Source: Eonycteris spelaea
Lineage: Eukaryota > Chordata > Mammalia > Chiroptera > Pteropodidae
Reading direction: 5' to 3'
NCBI GenBank assembly: GCA_003508835.1
Contig: PUFA01000006.1
Span: forward strand, 6,758,001 to 6,822,000
Length of the DNA: 64,000 nt
In this document: positions 24,801-33,739 of the stretch, one piece after another
Layout: every line of letters starts with the position of its first letter
How positions within the stretch are numbered: the first letter of the stretch is position 1
Position numbers and translations under genes: made by a program
The notes under the pieces: generated by a model
The model's database searches: none
What the model was told of the DNA's origin: nothing
The model's input: the letters and a program-made list of their open reading frames with translations, nothing else

Positions 24801-27800
24801 CGCACCTCTTCAACCATTTCCTCTTAGCTTCTCCCTCGCTCCTCTTCCTCTGCTTGTCTGTTGAATATGAGTGTTGCTGAGGCTGCAGCCCGTGGTCCTC
24901 TTTCTCCGGCTGCACAGTTTCTGCCCTGGGATGCCTTCTACCTTCATGAATTTGACCCCAATGACAGCTCCCACGACACCCGGAGTTCTCTCCCCATCTC
25001 CACAGCTGGTTTCTTGAGGTGAGATGGCCCTCCTTCCTCACCCTCCTTGTACTCCTCAGCCACTGCCCTTGCTCTGCTCCCCACCCAGGGTGCCAAGGAC
25101 CTGTTTGTTGCTGTTGATCATGTGACACCTCAGCAGCATTTGGCATGTGATGCCTCCCTCCTTGTTGTGTGTACCCTCTTCTTGGCTTCTGTAATGCAAT
25201 ATGCTTTTGAGCATCCCCTACCTGTTCGGTTGCACCTTCTCAGCCTCTACGCTAGCCCACCTTTTTCCGTCCTTCTCTTCAGTGTCTAATTCCTCTTCAC
25301 ACTCTTCTATACCCACTCTCCTTGCCATCTCAATGGACCTCCATGCCTCTGATGACTATTAACATGTTAAAGACTCCATGTCTTAACTCTCCAGCCAAAT
25401 GTGTCTCCCGAGTTCCAGACCCACAGGTTTGACTGCCTAATAGACACCTTATCCTGGGTGTCCCACAGGAACCACAGCCTTAACACATCTGAAACTCAAC
25501 TACTCATCGTTTCCTCACCCAAACCTGCTCTTCCTCCTGTGGTCTCTCTCTTGGTGAAGGGCTGCCAGCTACCCTGTCACCCAAGCCCAGCACCTCCAAG
25601 TCATCCTCAACTTGTGCTTTCCCCAGCGTCATCTAGTCTTGTTAATTCTGCCACCTGAAGATCTTACCTGTGTCTACTCCCTTCCGTCACCTTGGTTTAG
25701 CTCCGTCTCTTCAAACCTGGGCCACCTCCTACCTCCAGTTTTGCCTTCCCTGCAACCCATTCTCTTCAGTACAAAGTGATCTTTCTAAAATGGAATCCTG
25801 ACCATGTTTGCTATTTAAAGCCCACAGTGATTCCCCATTGCCTTCAGGAAAAATGTCCAAACTCCTCTATACGCATTGAAGACCCTTCTTCGTCTGACGC
25901 CTGCTTCCCTCTCCGGCTTCATGTCTAACTGTTCACTCTAACTTCCATCCATGCTGAACTAATTTCACATCCCCATGCTTTTTTTTTTTTGCTCTGTCAT
26001 TGATAGATCTGAAGGGAAAAGCACTCAAAGGTTTGTTGTTGGTTGAGTGGGAGGCAGGCAGCAGGATTCCGAGAAGGCTTTTTACGAATCTGTCCTTAAC
26101 AAAAGCGATAAGGCAGGAATAAATAATTATGGGAACATAGCTGTAGAGGCTGCAAATGGGTGACCTGGATGACTTCGGTTCTTGAAAACCAAGGCAGATA
26201 CCTAGAGGAAGCAGTCATGTCAACAATGAATTAAGTAAAATCCTTAAGTAATAGAGGATTTAATATCTTTGATACAGAAATGGTACCAAATATCTACAGT
26301 GATTTCTTAATTTGTACTAGCTGAATAAAGGCCCCACATGGAAAAATAATCCCCAGGGCTCTCCCATGACTCCAATTCAACATCTGGAGTATTTTTGCTC
26401 TCATAATAACTAAATCAACAAGAACAATATTAATTTTCTAATTTATCGATTGATTAAATAACATTGACTCTGTGAAAATAAGTTCTATGTTTTAAAAAAC
26501 TCAAGTCTCACCATATTTTCAGATTCCATTCATCTCAGCTTGTCCTAACCGCTGGCCTTTGTCAACTCTGTTCCTTCTGCCTGGAAGCCATACTGCCTGT
26601 GAAGCCTTGTTCAAGAATTATAACTTCTTCATTTCCTCATCTGTAAACATGAGATGGAAAAGAAAATAATAGCACCTGCTCCGTGGGTTGTAAGGGTTAA
26701 ATGAGTTGATACTTACAGAACACTGCGGCGGTGCCTGCCGCAGAATGAGTGGTCAACATCTAGTCAGAAGCCTTCATCATTATGATATGATGTGGTCATC
26801 GTAGCGTTGTTTTCGTTACCTCCTCTTCCCTTCTGCTCACCTTCCAACCTCTTACTCATTCTCCTGTTCTGAAGTCAGGGGTCATTCCTGGAACAGATGC
26901 TCCTCTCCACAGCCATCCTCATCTCTCTGTTCCAGGAGTGGGAAGGGAGGCACATAAAATGCAGTGCTTTGCCGAGGGTCATAGGCTGGGGATTCGGGCC
27001 CATGTCCAACTGACTCTGAAGCCTGAATTCTGGGTCCTGTGTGATCTCCTGCCATCTCTGTTCTGCTTCTCCCGGCTCTCTGCCTCCAGCCTATATCTAC
27101 AACTCCTCTAAAGCGACTAATAACTATTCTCCTTCCTCTCCTTCCTTCTCAACTTGCTTCTCCTCCCATGGGCCTCTTTCAGTGACTGGCCCCACTGCTC
27201 ACCCGTACCCTAGGCCAGAATGCTGGGACTCACCCAGACTCCTCCTCTTATTGGTCACCGTGGCTTACTGATTGTATTCCCTAAGCATCTTTCAAGTCTT
27301 TTTCTCTCCATCTCCACTGAACTGAGTTTTATTTAAGACTTTCTCACCTTTCTCACCTAGATGATCTGGTCAGCTTCCTTCCAAATGATTCTTCAGTCTC
27401 TGGTCTCCACCCAGGCTGCCAGAGCAACCTTTCCCATGTGTCAATCAGACGAGGTCTTGCTCCTGCATAAAACTTGCCCATAGCTCCCTGTCATATAATT
27501 AGCTCTCAGAAAGGTCCCAAGAAAAACTCTGCCAAACAAGGGTTCTGTGGCCAAATGTTTGGGAAATACAGCTCTCTCTGTTCCCCTCCTGGAGATGCAG
27601 TCAGCACAGGCTCTTAATAAAGGGTGAAGAAGTAAAGAATCCTGTTTATACTAATTGGACCCAATGGTTCTCAGTTTTACCTGATTCAGTGACCTTTTCT
27701 CTGCAGTCCCCATGAACATTTAGGGGGATCATGTTTCAAGGAATATTCTTTGGGGAACGCTGCCTGGCAGGATCAAGTGCAAGTTCCTTAGCATGACATT

Positions 27801-30800
27801 AAAGGCCCTTCAAGACAGGACTCCTTATCTTTCATTACTTCCCTCTCCATTCCTCCTGCACCCTGAATTATCTTTGTGGGTTGTCTTCCACCTTTGTGGT
27901 CCTGTTCCTAGAGGACCCTTCTCTCTGTTTCCTAACTGACAAATCTACTAATTTCTCAAGAGTTGGCCCAAATAGCCCCTTCTTTGTGACTCCTTCCCTC
28001 TCTTCCTTTTGAGTCCACTATTGCTTGGCATTATGGCTGTCAGCATTTGCCTGTTTGCAGGTCTGTCTGTGCCACTGAATGACCAGTGGAGTGGCCAGGC
28101 ATCTTTGGCTCCACGTCTCTAGCGCTCACACTGCATGTGGTCCCTACAAGGGGTTCGGTAAGGGTTGCTAGAACAAGTGGATAAGGGAAAGAGATCAAAG
28201 GTTTGAGACTTGCTACTGGGGCTGAGGATCACGCTGCCTCAGAGGATGGTTCTAAGCCAGGGTTTCTCAGTCTCAGCACCACTGACGTTTTGCAACTAGA
28301 TAATATGGGCTGCCCCATGCACTGGAAGATGTTTTAGCGGCATCCCTAGCCTCTCATGCTAGATGCCGTAGCAACCCCTCCCTTCCCAGTGCGACAATCA
28401 AAAATGTCTCTAAACATTGCCAAATGTTCCCTGGGGAGCAAAATTGTCTCTGATTGAGACCACTGTTTAAGATATAGCTTATTCTAGTTGTCTTCCTATC
28501 TCTGGGCAGGTGATCTTTTCTCAGATAGTTTAACCTATTATCTCCTCTTGTCCTTAAAACTTTCTCAAGGTTAAAAAAAAATAATACCATACCTGAGGCT
28601 GAGCTTTTCTTTCTCTGGGGAGGGGAGGGGTGGGTTGCAGGAAGGGTGCAGCTTCAGTAGTGTCTCTGGGCATCATGAAGCAAGCTTGGAAGGCGAGCTT
28701 GTGTTGTGCCTGAAGCTATGGAGACTTTCAGGGTGGATGGGAGCTCTTGCTCCAGGCATCTGTGTGCTAGTTCCCTTGAGAGAGGGTACTGGGGAGGCTT
28801 GTAATGCAGCTTTACAGAGAGCTGCCAGCCTGGCCTCTGCTTTCTGAGAAGCACAGTCATCTGTAGAAGGAAAACACCAATCTACTCACTTCCCATCCTT
28901 GTGGGAGCCTGGGAAAGACAGAGGTCTTTTCTACAGCCACCTTCTCACCCTTGTTCCACCCCTGCAGTCAGTGCTGAGGGAGCCAGGCCTGTGCCAAAGG
29001 CTGTGAGCTCTGCTCTGAGGTCAACGGCTGCCTCAAGTGCTCGCCCAAGTTGTTCATCCTGCTGGAGAGGAACGACATCCGCCAGGTGGGCGTCTGCTTG
29101 CCGTCCTGCCCGCCTGGATACTTCGATGCCCGCAACCCCGACATGAACAAGTGCATCAGTGAGTGTGGGCAGGGCTGGAGAAGGGCACCAGAGGCTCTGG
29201 ACAGTGGGGGAGGGAGCTTTGTCGGCGGCTGGCAAGAAGAGTATTGGGAGCACTGAGGAGGAGAGAGAAGAATTCCGACTCAAGTATCTGGCTGCCAGCC
29301 AGACATCTCTCCCAATATCCCATCCACGTTTCCATCTCAGTGTGTCCCTATCAGAACTGCATCTCCTTCCTCTAAACCTGCACCAACCTGTATTCCCACA
29401 AATCACTCTGTTCCCAAGCCATCACCCAAACCGTAGACCTGGGAGCCAACCTCTCATGTATACCATCTCCCATCTGTCCAATAACCAAACTGTGCCTGCT
29501 GCATCTCCTTTCTCTCCTCAAGGCCATTGTCTTGTCCAAGCTCCCTTCCCCTCTCTCTTGGACTATTGCAATTGCCTGTTTATCTATCCTCCCACCCTCA
29601 TCTGGTTCCCTTGGACCCTTCCGCCACACTGCAGCCAGAAAGATGCTCTCAGACACACAACCGGTCCCATCACACTTCTGCTTAAAAACCGCCACGGGCA
29701 CCACTGACTGAAGAGAATTTCAAGCCCCCGTCAGCCTGCTCTCCCCACTGGTCTTCTCACTCCGCTCCTCCCTCCCACACCAGCTACAGTCCCACGCGTC
29801 AGGGTGCATACTGTCACACCTCCATCCTGCCTCCGCTGTGCCATTCTGGGGGACATTTAGTGAACGCACCCAAAGCCAGTGCTCCCTCTCATTTGTTCAG
29901 TGCCTTGGAGTTTGGAGTACATTTCCAGAGCTCACATCAGTTGAGCCCACAGCACCCTTTGGAGGGAGACGGGGACCTAAGTGATGGTATCCTTTTTTAT
30001 AACCGATTAACAGTAAGACTTGGAGAGGAAATGATTGACCCCAGATCAGCTGACTGGTGTTCTGTTCTCAACTCTACTACCTATTTATTGTGTGACTTTG
30101 GGCATGTCACAACCTCTTAAAACGCCTTCTTTAAAATGGGAGTACCAGTGTTTTACCCCTGGAGTTGCTGTAAGAGGCGCAGGTGAAGCCCTTCATGTCT
30201 GACGTTGTAAATGGCAACCGCTGTTGCTCCTAACTGTGTTCCACCTGCAGCCAAACCCAGGATTCAGAGCATGAGAGAGGGAGCGGGGGAGGTGAAGCTG
30301 ACATAAAGCCACAGAAGAGGGTGGGGTGGGGGTGGGGAGTTTGCGAGGCTGGAGGTTAGACCCTGAGGCTGCCCTCTTGGTCCTCAGGGTATTTGGGGCG
30401 AGGAATTCCTGGCTGTGCCAGCTCCTGGGAAACTAGCAGCCCAGGCTCCAGGTGCCAGAGACAGGAGGAAGTTAGCCCCGCCCACAATCCTGGGACGGGA
30501 GAGATTGTGAAAGAACCTGCCTGCTTCTCCAGCCTTGCAACCCACCCTCCCCCTGACGAATCCCCAGAGGAGGGAGAGCTAGCCATAGGGGCATCAGGGA
30601 GGGATTCAGGAGTCTAACCAAGGCAATTCAGCAAAGGGAGAGGAATTTGCCCTGGGATCTCTTCCCCCTCCTCTAAGATGATTCTTTCTGCCCGGTTGGA
30701 AGAGATCCAGGATTTGGGGTGTTGTGGATATCCAGAAAGAGGGGAAGAGGGGACCACACAGCCACAGCCAGGGGTCACTGTGTCCCTCAGTTCAACTCTG

Positions 30801-32659
30801 ACTGGGTGGCCCTTAGGGTACCATGAGGAGCTGGGACCCTCCTCTCTCACTCGCACTAATCCGAGAGGGTCCTGCCCTCCTCCTCTGAAACCAGCTCTCT
30901 TGGGCCTCGCCTGGGGTTCCAGAGCCTAGGATTGGGTTTGAGTTGGGATGGGCTGACCCTGGGCAAGTCCCAGCCTGCCCTGAAGAGTGGCCACCTTGGT
31001 CTCCTTCCCCGAGCCCTGCCCTTGCCTTTCCCTCCCTTTCCAGACTCCTCTCTTGCATTTCCCAGCTCCAGGCTACCTACCATCCTGCCCTCAGAGTGGG
31101 TGGTCCTGGACTGGTGGGCGTTGTGATAGGGATGAGGGGAAGTGTCCATTGCAGGCTGAACCTGAGGCCCCCACTCTTGTCCTATCCTCAGAATGCAAGA
31201 TTGAGCACTGCGAGGCCTGCTTCAGCCACAACTTCTGCACCAAGTGTAAGGAGAGCTTGTACCTGCACAAGGGACGCTGCTACCCGGCCTGTCCCGAGGG
31301 CTCTGCAGCTGCCAACGGCACCATGGAGTGCAGCAGTCCTGGTAAGGCAGGCACCGTGGGTGCTGTGGGCAGAGGGCCCCGGACCCCAGGAGAAAGGGGG
31401 GGGTCAGGGTGAGGTCTGGGGCACCGTGCAGAGAAAACTTACCCTACAACCACCCTCTGGGGTTTTCCTTAGGACTTTTCTGCCCTCTGGGCCTGAGTCC
31501 AGAGAGAGAGAGCAGGTGGGAGAAGCCCCCATGGGGTACTCCGGGCCAGGGGAGGGGATGTGACCCCGCTCCTCTCCCTTCTCTCCATCTTCCCTCCCTT
31601 CCTGCCAGTGCAATGTGAAATGAGCGAGTGGTCCCTGTGGGGGCCGTGCTCCAAGAAGAAGAAGCTCTGTGGTTTCCGGAGGGGCTCTGAGGAGCGGACG
31701 CGGAGGGTGCTCCATGCCCCCGGAGGGGACCATGCCATCTGCTCCGACACCAAGGAGATCCGGAGGTGCACAGTGCGGAGGGTGCCCTGTCCTGAGGGTG
31801 AGCTGCAGCCTCCGCCTCCCTGGAGGTGTGACCACCTCAGCTTCCTGCCTGTTGTCCAGGAGAGGGCCACAGGCTGGGGCCACACGGGGAGTCCCCAACT
31901 CAAGACCCCATGCTGTGCAAACCAGTGCCAGATCCTGGTAGAGCCCCGGAACTCTGTGTGGTGGGAGCTGGAAACTTCCATGTCCTTATCTTTCCATTTC
32001 TTCTGGGCCAGCAGATGTTGGCACTGGAAGGGACCTCAGAGGTCGGGTGGGGGTTGAAGGGTGCTGAGACCTAGAGAGGTATAATGAATGATTCAGCCAA
32101 GGTCGCTCAGCCAGCTGTTGGCGATGATGGCCCCAGAGAGGGGCAGGGATCATCCTGCTTGTCCTGAAAGCTGCACTGAACATCTTGACCCATTGGGGGC
32201 CAAGGCTTGCGGAAGACATGAGGAAGAGGAGGGTGTCTGGTTCATCGAGAGGTAGAAGGCAAAAAGGCTCTTGGGACCCTCTCTCAGTACCCTTGTTGCA
32301 GGGTTCTCTGAAGTGGCTGATGGTCAGAGGAGGTTTTAAGGGGACCCTTATTGCCTAAAGGCAGCATCTCCACCCTCCTCCCTGCCCAGCTTCCTCACCA
32401 CTCCCCTCCTAGGGCCTTTGGCCATGCCTAGGGCCTCCCTGTTTGTGGAAGGACATCCTTTGTTGACTCTTCCTGCTGTTGGGTTGCAGGGCAGAAGAGG
32501 AGGAAGGGAGGCCAGGGCCGGCGGGAGAATGCCAACAGGAACCCAAGCAGAAAGGAAAGCAAGGAGGTGGGCACCAGCTCTCGGAGACGCAAGGGCCAGC
32601 AACAGCAGCAGCAGCAGCAAGGGACAGTGGGGCCACTCACATCTGCGGGGCCCACCTAG
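18798..32659 (+). CDS. RSPO1: R-spondin 1 (whole coding span, 5 coding exons, one frame-breaking base loss)
   Basis: Secreted ligand that binds LGR4/5/6 and the E3 ligases ZNRF3/RNF43, sparing Frizzled receptors and boosting Wnt/beta-catenin signalling. Coding exons: 18798-18891, 28968-29158, 31192-31341, 31609-31797, 32490-32659; all introns are phase 1 and GT-AG. Domains in repaired numbering: signal peptide about 1-20, basic stretch KGKRQRR to residue 31, two furin-like Cys-rich repeats (about 34-135), thrombospondin type-1 repeat (about 147-207), basic heparin-binding C-terminus. Residues known from human structures are present: R66 and Q71 for ZNRF3/RNF43, F106 and F110 for LGR. An NGT glycosylation site follows furin repeat 2. 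With one base restored in exon 2 the product would be 264 aa; human is 263, the difference being one extra Gln near the C-terminus. As given, exon 2 is one base short and the normal splice form is truncated after 90 residues (see findings). Identity is certain; functional status of this copy is open. Confidence 0.97.
19021..19190 (+). repeat. Degenerate GATTA-containing array
   Basis: Seven GATTA pentamers occur on the same strand at 19031, 19043, 19059, 19075, 19105, 19151 and 19185, several within a shared 'tttgtggattatcc'-like phrase with 16-base spacing. It reads as a decayed minisatellite. Its complement, TAATC, is the core recognised by K50 homeodomain proteins, so a regulatory role is possible but unproven. 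Confidence 0.6.
19640..19760 (-). repeat. MIR SINE, reverse orientation
   Basis: 'acagatggggaaactgaggc' followed by 'agacacagtcggcatttta' and 'acctaggtctcctgattcc' is reverse MIR. Confidence 0.75.
20993..21030 (+). repeat. Duplicated 15-mer carrying CACGTG E-boxes
   Basis: CTTAGGACCACGTGG occurs at 20993-21007 and again at 21016-21030, 23 bases apart. Each holds a perfect CACGTG (21001-21006 and 21024-21029), the core of MYC/MAX, USF and TFE sites. Confidence 0.8.
24700..25978 (+). repeat. L2 LINE, sense, left part
   Basis: Pyrimidine-rich L2 text recognisable by 'cctgggtgtcccacaggaac', 'catctgaaactcaactactc', 'agtgatctttctaaaatgga' and 'gtgattccccattgcc'. Interrupted near 25979 by an A-tailed insertion and resumed near 26528. 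The small open frames inside are not genes. Confidence 0.7.
25979..26528 (-). mobile_element. A-tailed insertion of unknown origin inside an L2
   Basis: A T run at 25980-25990 reads as a poly(A) tail on the minus strand. The roughly 540 bp upstream of it (in minus-strand sense) is unlike L2, L1 3' ends or any SINE I know, and the L2 text continues on both sides. This fits retroposition, for example of an mRNA 3' end or an unrecognised LINE. The right boundary is approximate and no clear target-site duplication was found. Confidence 0.45.
26620..26770 (+). repeat. MIR SINE
   Basis: 'ttcatttcctcatctgtaaa' followed by 'gtgggttgtaagggttaaat' is the sense MIR core. Confidence 0.75.
27340..27990 (+). 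repeat. L2 LINE, sense, with an internal insertion
   Basis: L2 phrases ('aggctgccagagcaacct', 'cccatagctccctgtcat') stop near 27500 and resume at about 27765 ('aggatcaagtgcaagttcc', 'taaaggcccttcaaga'). The intervening 265 bp is foreign, ending 'gtttcaaggaatattctttg', possibly a hAT element; it is not identified further. Confidence 0.55.
28258..28465 (-). mobile_element. MER20 (hAT-Charlie DNA transposon)
   Basis: Begins CAGGGTTTCTCAGTCTCAGC and ends at GACCACTG, the terminal inverted repeats of MER20 in reverse orientation. The internal phrase 'aaatgtctctaaacattgcc' and 'cctggggagcaaaattgtc' are diagnostic. About 208 bp, essentially full length. Confidence 0.88.
28968..29158 (+). CDS. RSPO1: RSPO1 coding exon 2, furin-like repeat 1, lacking one base
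   Basis: Acceptor CCTGCAG ends at 28967; donor GTGAGTG starts at 29159. The exon encodes ISAEG, then [11 protein letters not shown], the ZNRF3/RNF43-binding loop with R66 and Q71, and NPDMNKC. Both ends are phase 1, so the length should be divisible by 3, but it is 191. Codons before 28978 and after 28981 are in different frames: the G run at 28978-28980 has three Gs where the human gene, as I recall it, has four. In the normal frame a stop appears at 29144-29146. From AGC at 28981 onward the correct protein is fully readable in the shifted frame. An AG at 28977-28978 could act as a rescuing acceptor. Confidence 0.95.
29540..29830 (+). repeat. L2 LINE fragment
   Basis: 'cttggactattgcaattgcc', 'cacactgcagccagaaagat' and 'cttctgcttaaaaaccgcca' are sense L2 phrases. 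Confidence 0.7.
30030..30230 (+). repeat. MIR SINE
   Basis: 'tgtgtgactttgggcatgtc' followed by 'tttaaaatgggagtaccagt'. Confidence 0.75.
31192..31341 (+). CDS. RSPO1: RSPO1 coding exon 3, furin-like repeat 2
   Basis: 150 bp, phase 1 at both ends. Encodes residues 96-145 (repaired numbering): [18 protein letters not shown] with the LGR-contact phenylalanines 106 and 110, CYPACPEGS, and the NGT glycosylation site. Acceptor TCCTCAG ends at 31191, donor GTAAGG begins at 31342. Confidence 0.97.
31609..31797 (+). CDS. RSPO1: RSPO1 coding exon 4, thrombospondin type-1 repeat
   Basis: 189 bp, phase 1 at both ends. Encodes [20 protein letters not shown], then [10 protein letters not shown] and the closing VRRVPCPE. 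The WSxWGPCS core and paired cysteines are intact. The KKKK before LCG is KKQQ in the human protein as I remember it. Acceptor CTGCCAG ends at 31608, donor GTGAGC begins at 31798. Confidence 0.97.
32490..32659 (+). CDS. RSPO1: RSPO1 coding exon 5, basic C-terminal tail
   Basis: Begins after acceptor TTGCAG (32489) and encodes a Lys/Arg-rich tail, eight consecutive glutamines (CAG CAA, five CAG, CAA at 32597-32620), then [12 protein letters not shown] and the TAG stop at 32657-32659. The tail binds heparan sulfate in the family. The human glutamine run is seven, which accounts for the one-residue length difference. Confidence 0.96.
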
Positions 32660-33230
32660 GGACGGACATTCTTCAGCCTCCAGGCCAACGCAGAAAGAGC
32701 CCGGCGCTGCTCTATGTGATGGAAGTTTTACTGAACTGGAGTGCCGGGGCCACACGTACACACACTCTGCAAACGTACATGAGCACACAGACCCCCATGT
32801 CCAAACATGCAACCAACATACTTGTACACCTGTGTGCATGCACACACACACACATACATACACATACACGCTCAAGGCTACTGGAAGACCCTTCTATCTC
32901 TTGGACGTCATGATGTGAACAGGGTGGGGAAGCAGAGGGGTCGTCTCTGCCCAGCAGCACACCCTTGGTTTGTGATGCTCCCAGTGGACATGGCAGAGAG
33001 AACATTTCCCAGGCCCAAACTTTGCAGAGTGATGCCTTCTGGAGGAGCTGACAGGCTCGGCCCAGTGTGGCAGACAGGAGCCAAAGTGTGAGGACTGTTC
33101 AGCATTTCCAGCTGTGTGACTTTATCATTCGAGACTATTGTTACACATCCTTGATCCATATCAGGGCTGCCCTGACTGAAAACTGCTTAAAGGTTTATTT
33201 CAAATTAAAAACAAAAACCAAATGACAACA
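32660..33230 (+). other. RSPO1: RSPO1 3'UTR (at least the proximal part)
   Basis: Follows the stop codon. Contains a CA-rich tract at about 32757-32873 and an ATTAAA at 33204-33209 in an A-rich context, a plausible polyadenylation signal. The end is approximate and further downstream sites may be used. Confidence 0.5.
33204..33209 (+). terminator. RSPO1: Candidate polyadenylation signal ATTAAA
   Basis: ATTAAA variant hexamer about 545 bases after the RSPO1 stop codon, in an A-rich tract, with no AATAAA nearer the stop. Confidence 0.45.
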
Positions 33231-33394
33231 GTAGCCAGAGACACCACATTCTTTTTCAGGGTACAGGGATTGGTGGAGTATGCATGGGAGCAAGAAGAGA
33301 CAGAGCTGAATTTTAAGAGACCCCTAATGGCCTCCTGGACAGAGCAGGAGGAAAACTTTGGGGATACTCAAGGTGGTATAGTCAGCTTCTTGCC

Positions 33395-33552
33395 CAGGGC
33401 GTGGTCTGTGGAGGCATTGACATCATTACTGGGCAGCCGGTTAGAAATGAGAATCTTGGGTCCCATCCTAGACCCAAGGAACCAGAGTATGCATTTTAAC
33501 AAGGTTCCAGGTGACTGATGTGCACATTCAAATTTTAGAAGCACTGCTCTAA
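33395..33552 (+). mobile_element. MER5A/B-like hAT element
   Basis: 'ttgggtcccatcctagaccc', 'gtatgcattttaacaaggtt' and 'ccaggtgactgatgtgcaca' match the MER5 internal text in its consensus direction. Ends degraded. Confidence 0.7.
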
Positions 33553-33739
33553 TTACCTCTAAGGATGGATGAAAAGGATGCCGGTCAGCTATAGAGAAGA
33601 TTTTCTGTCTTGGAGAGGTGGAATCCCTATGCTGAGGGGCTAAAGGGGGAGGGAGTGCTCTGGGTGTTGGTGACAGACCCAAAGGTGGAACAATGGATGG
33701 AATCGCCTCTTATGGCATTTGGAAGTGCCCACTGGCAGC

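Larger units (their letters stand above)
18892..28967 (+). other. RSPO1: RSPO1 intron 1 (about 10 kb, phase 1)
   Basis: Holds a GATTA-rich degenerate array (19021-19190), a duplicated CACGTG block (20993-21030), a large L2 region (about 24700-27990) split by an A-tailed insertion (about 25979-26528), and a MER20 (28258-28465). There are also scattered MIRs. The stretches 19760-20900 and 21040-24400 have no element I can name with confidence. No additional coding exon is seen. Confidence 0.85.
29159..31191 (+). other. RSPO1: RSPO1 intron 2 (phase 1)
   Basis: Contains an L2 fragment (about 29540-29830, with 'cacactgcagccagaaagat') and a sense MIR (about 30030-30230). The remainder to 31191 is unique-looking; the open frames at 30393-31563 are non-coding or run into exon 3. 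Confidence 0.85.

Noticed and set aside
29159..29707. 182-codon frame after RSPO1 exon 2
   Set aside because: It begins in the intron at the splice donor and runs through an L2 fragment; intronic read-through only.
30943..31563. 206-codon frame overlapping RSPO1 exon 3
   Set aside because: Out of frame with the R-spondin reading; a shadow of the exon's GC-rich sequence.
32348..32875. Minus-strand frame of 175 codons opposite the last RSPO1 exon
   Set aside because: Reverse complement of coding and CA-repeat DNA (poly-Leu/Ala and Val-Cys runs); no domain.
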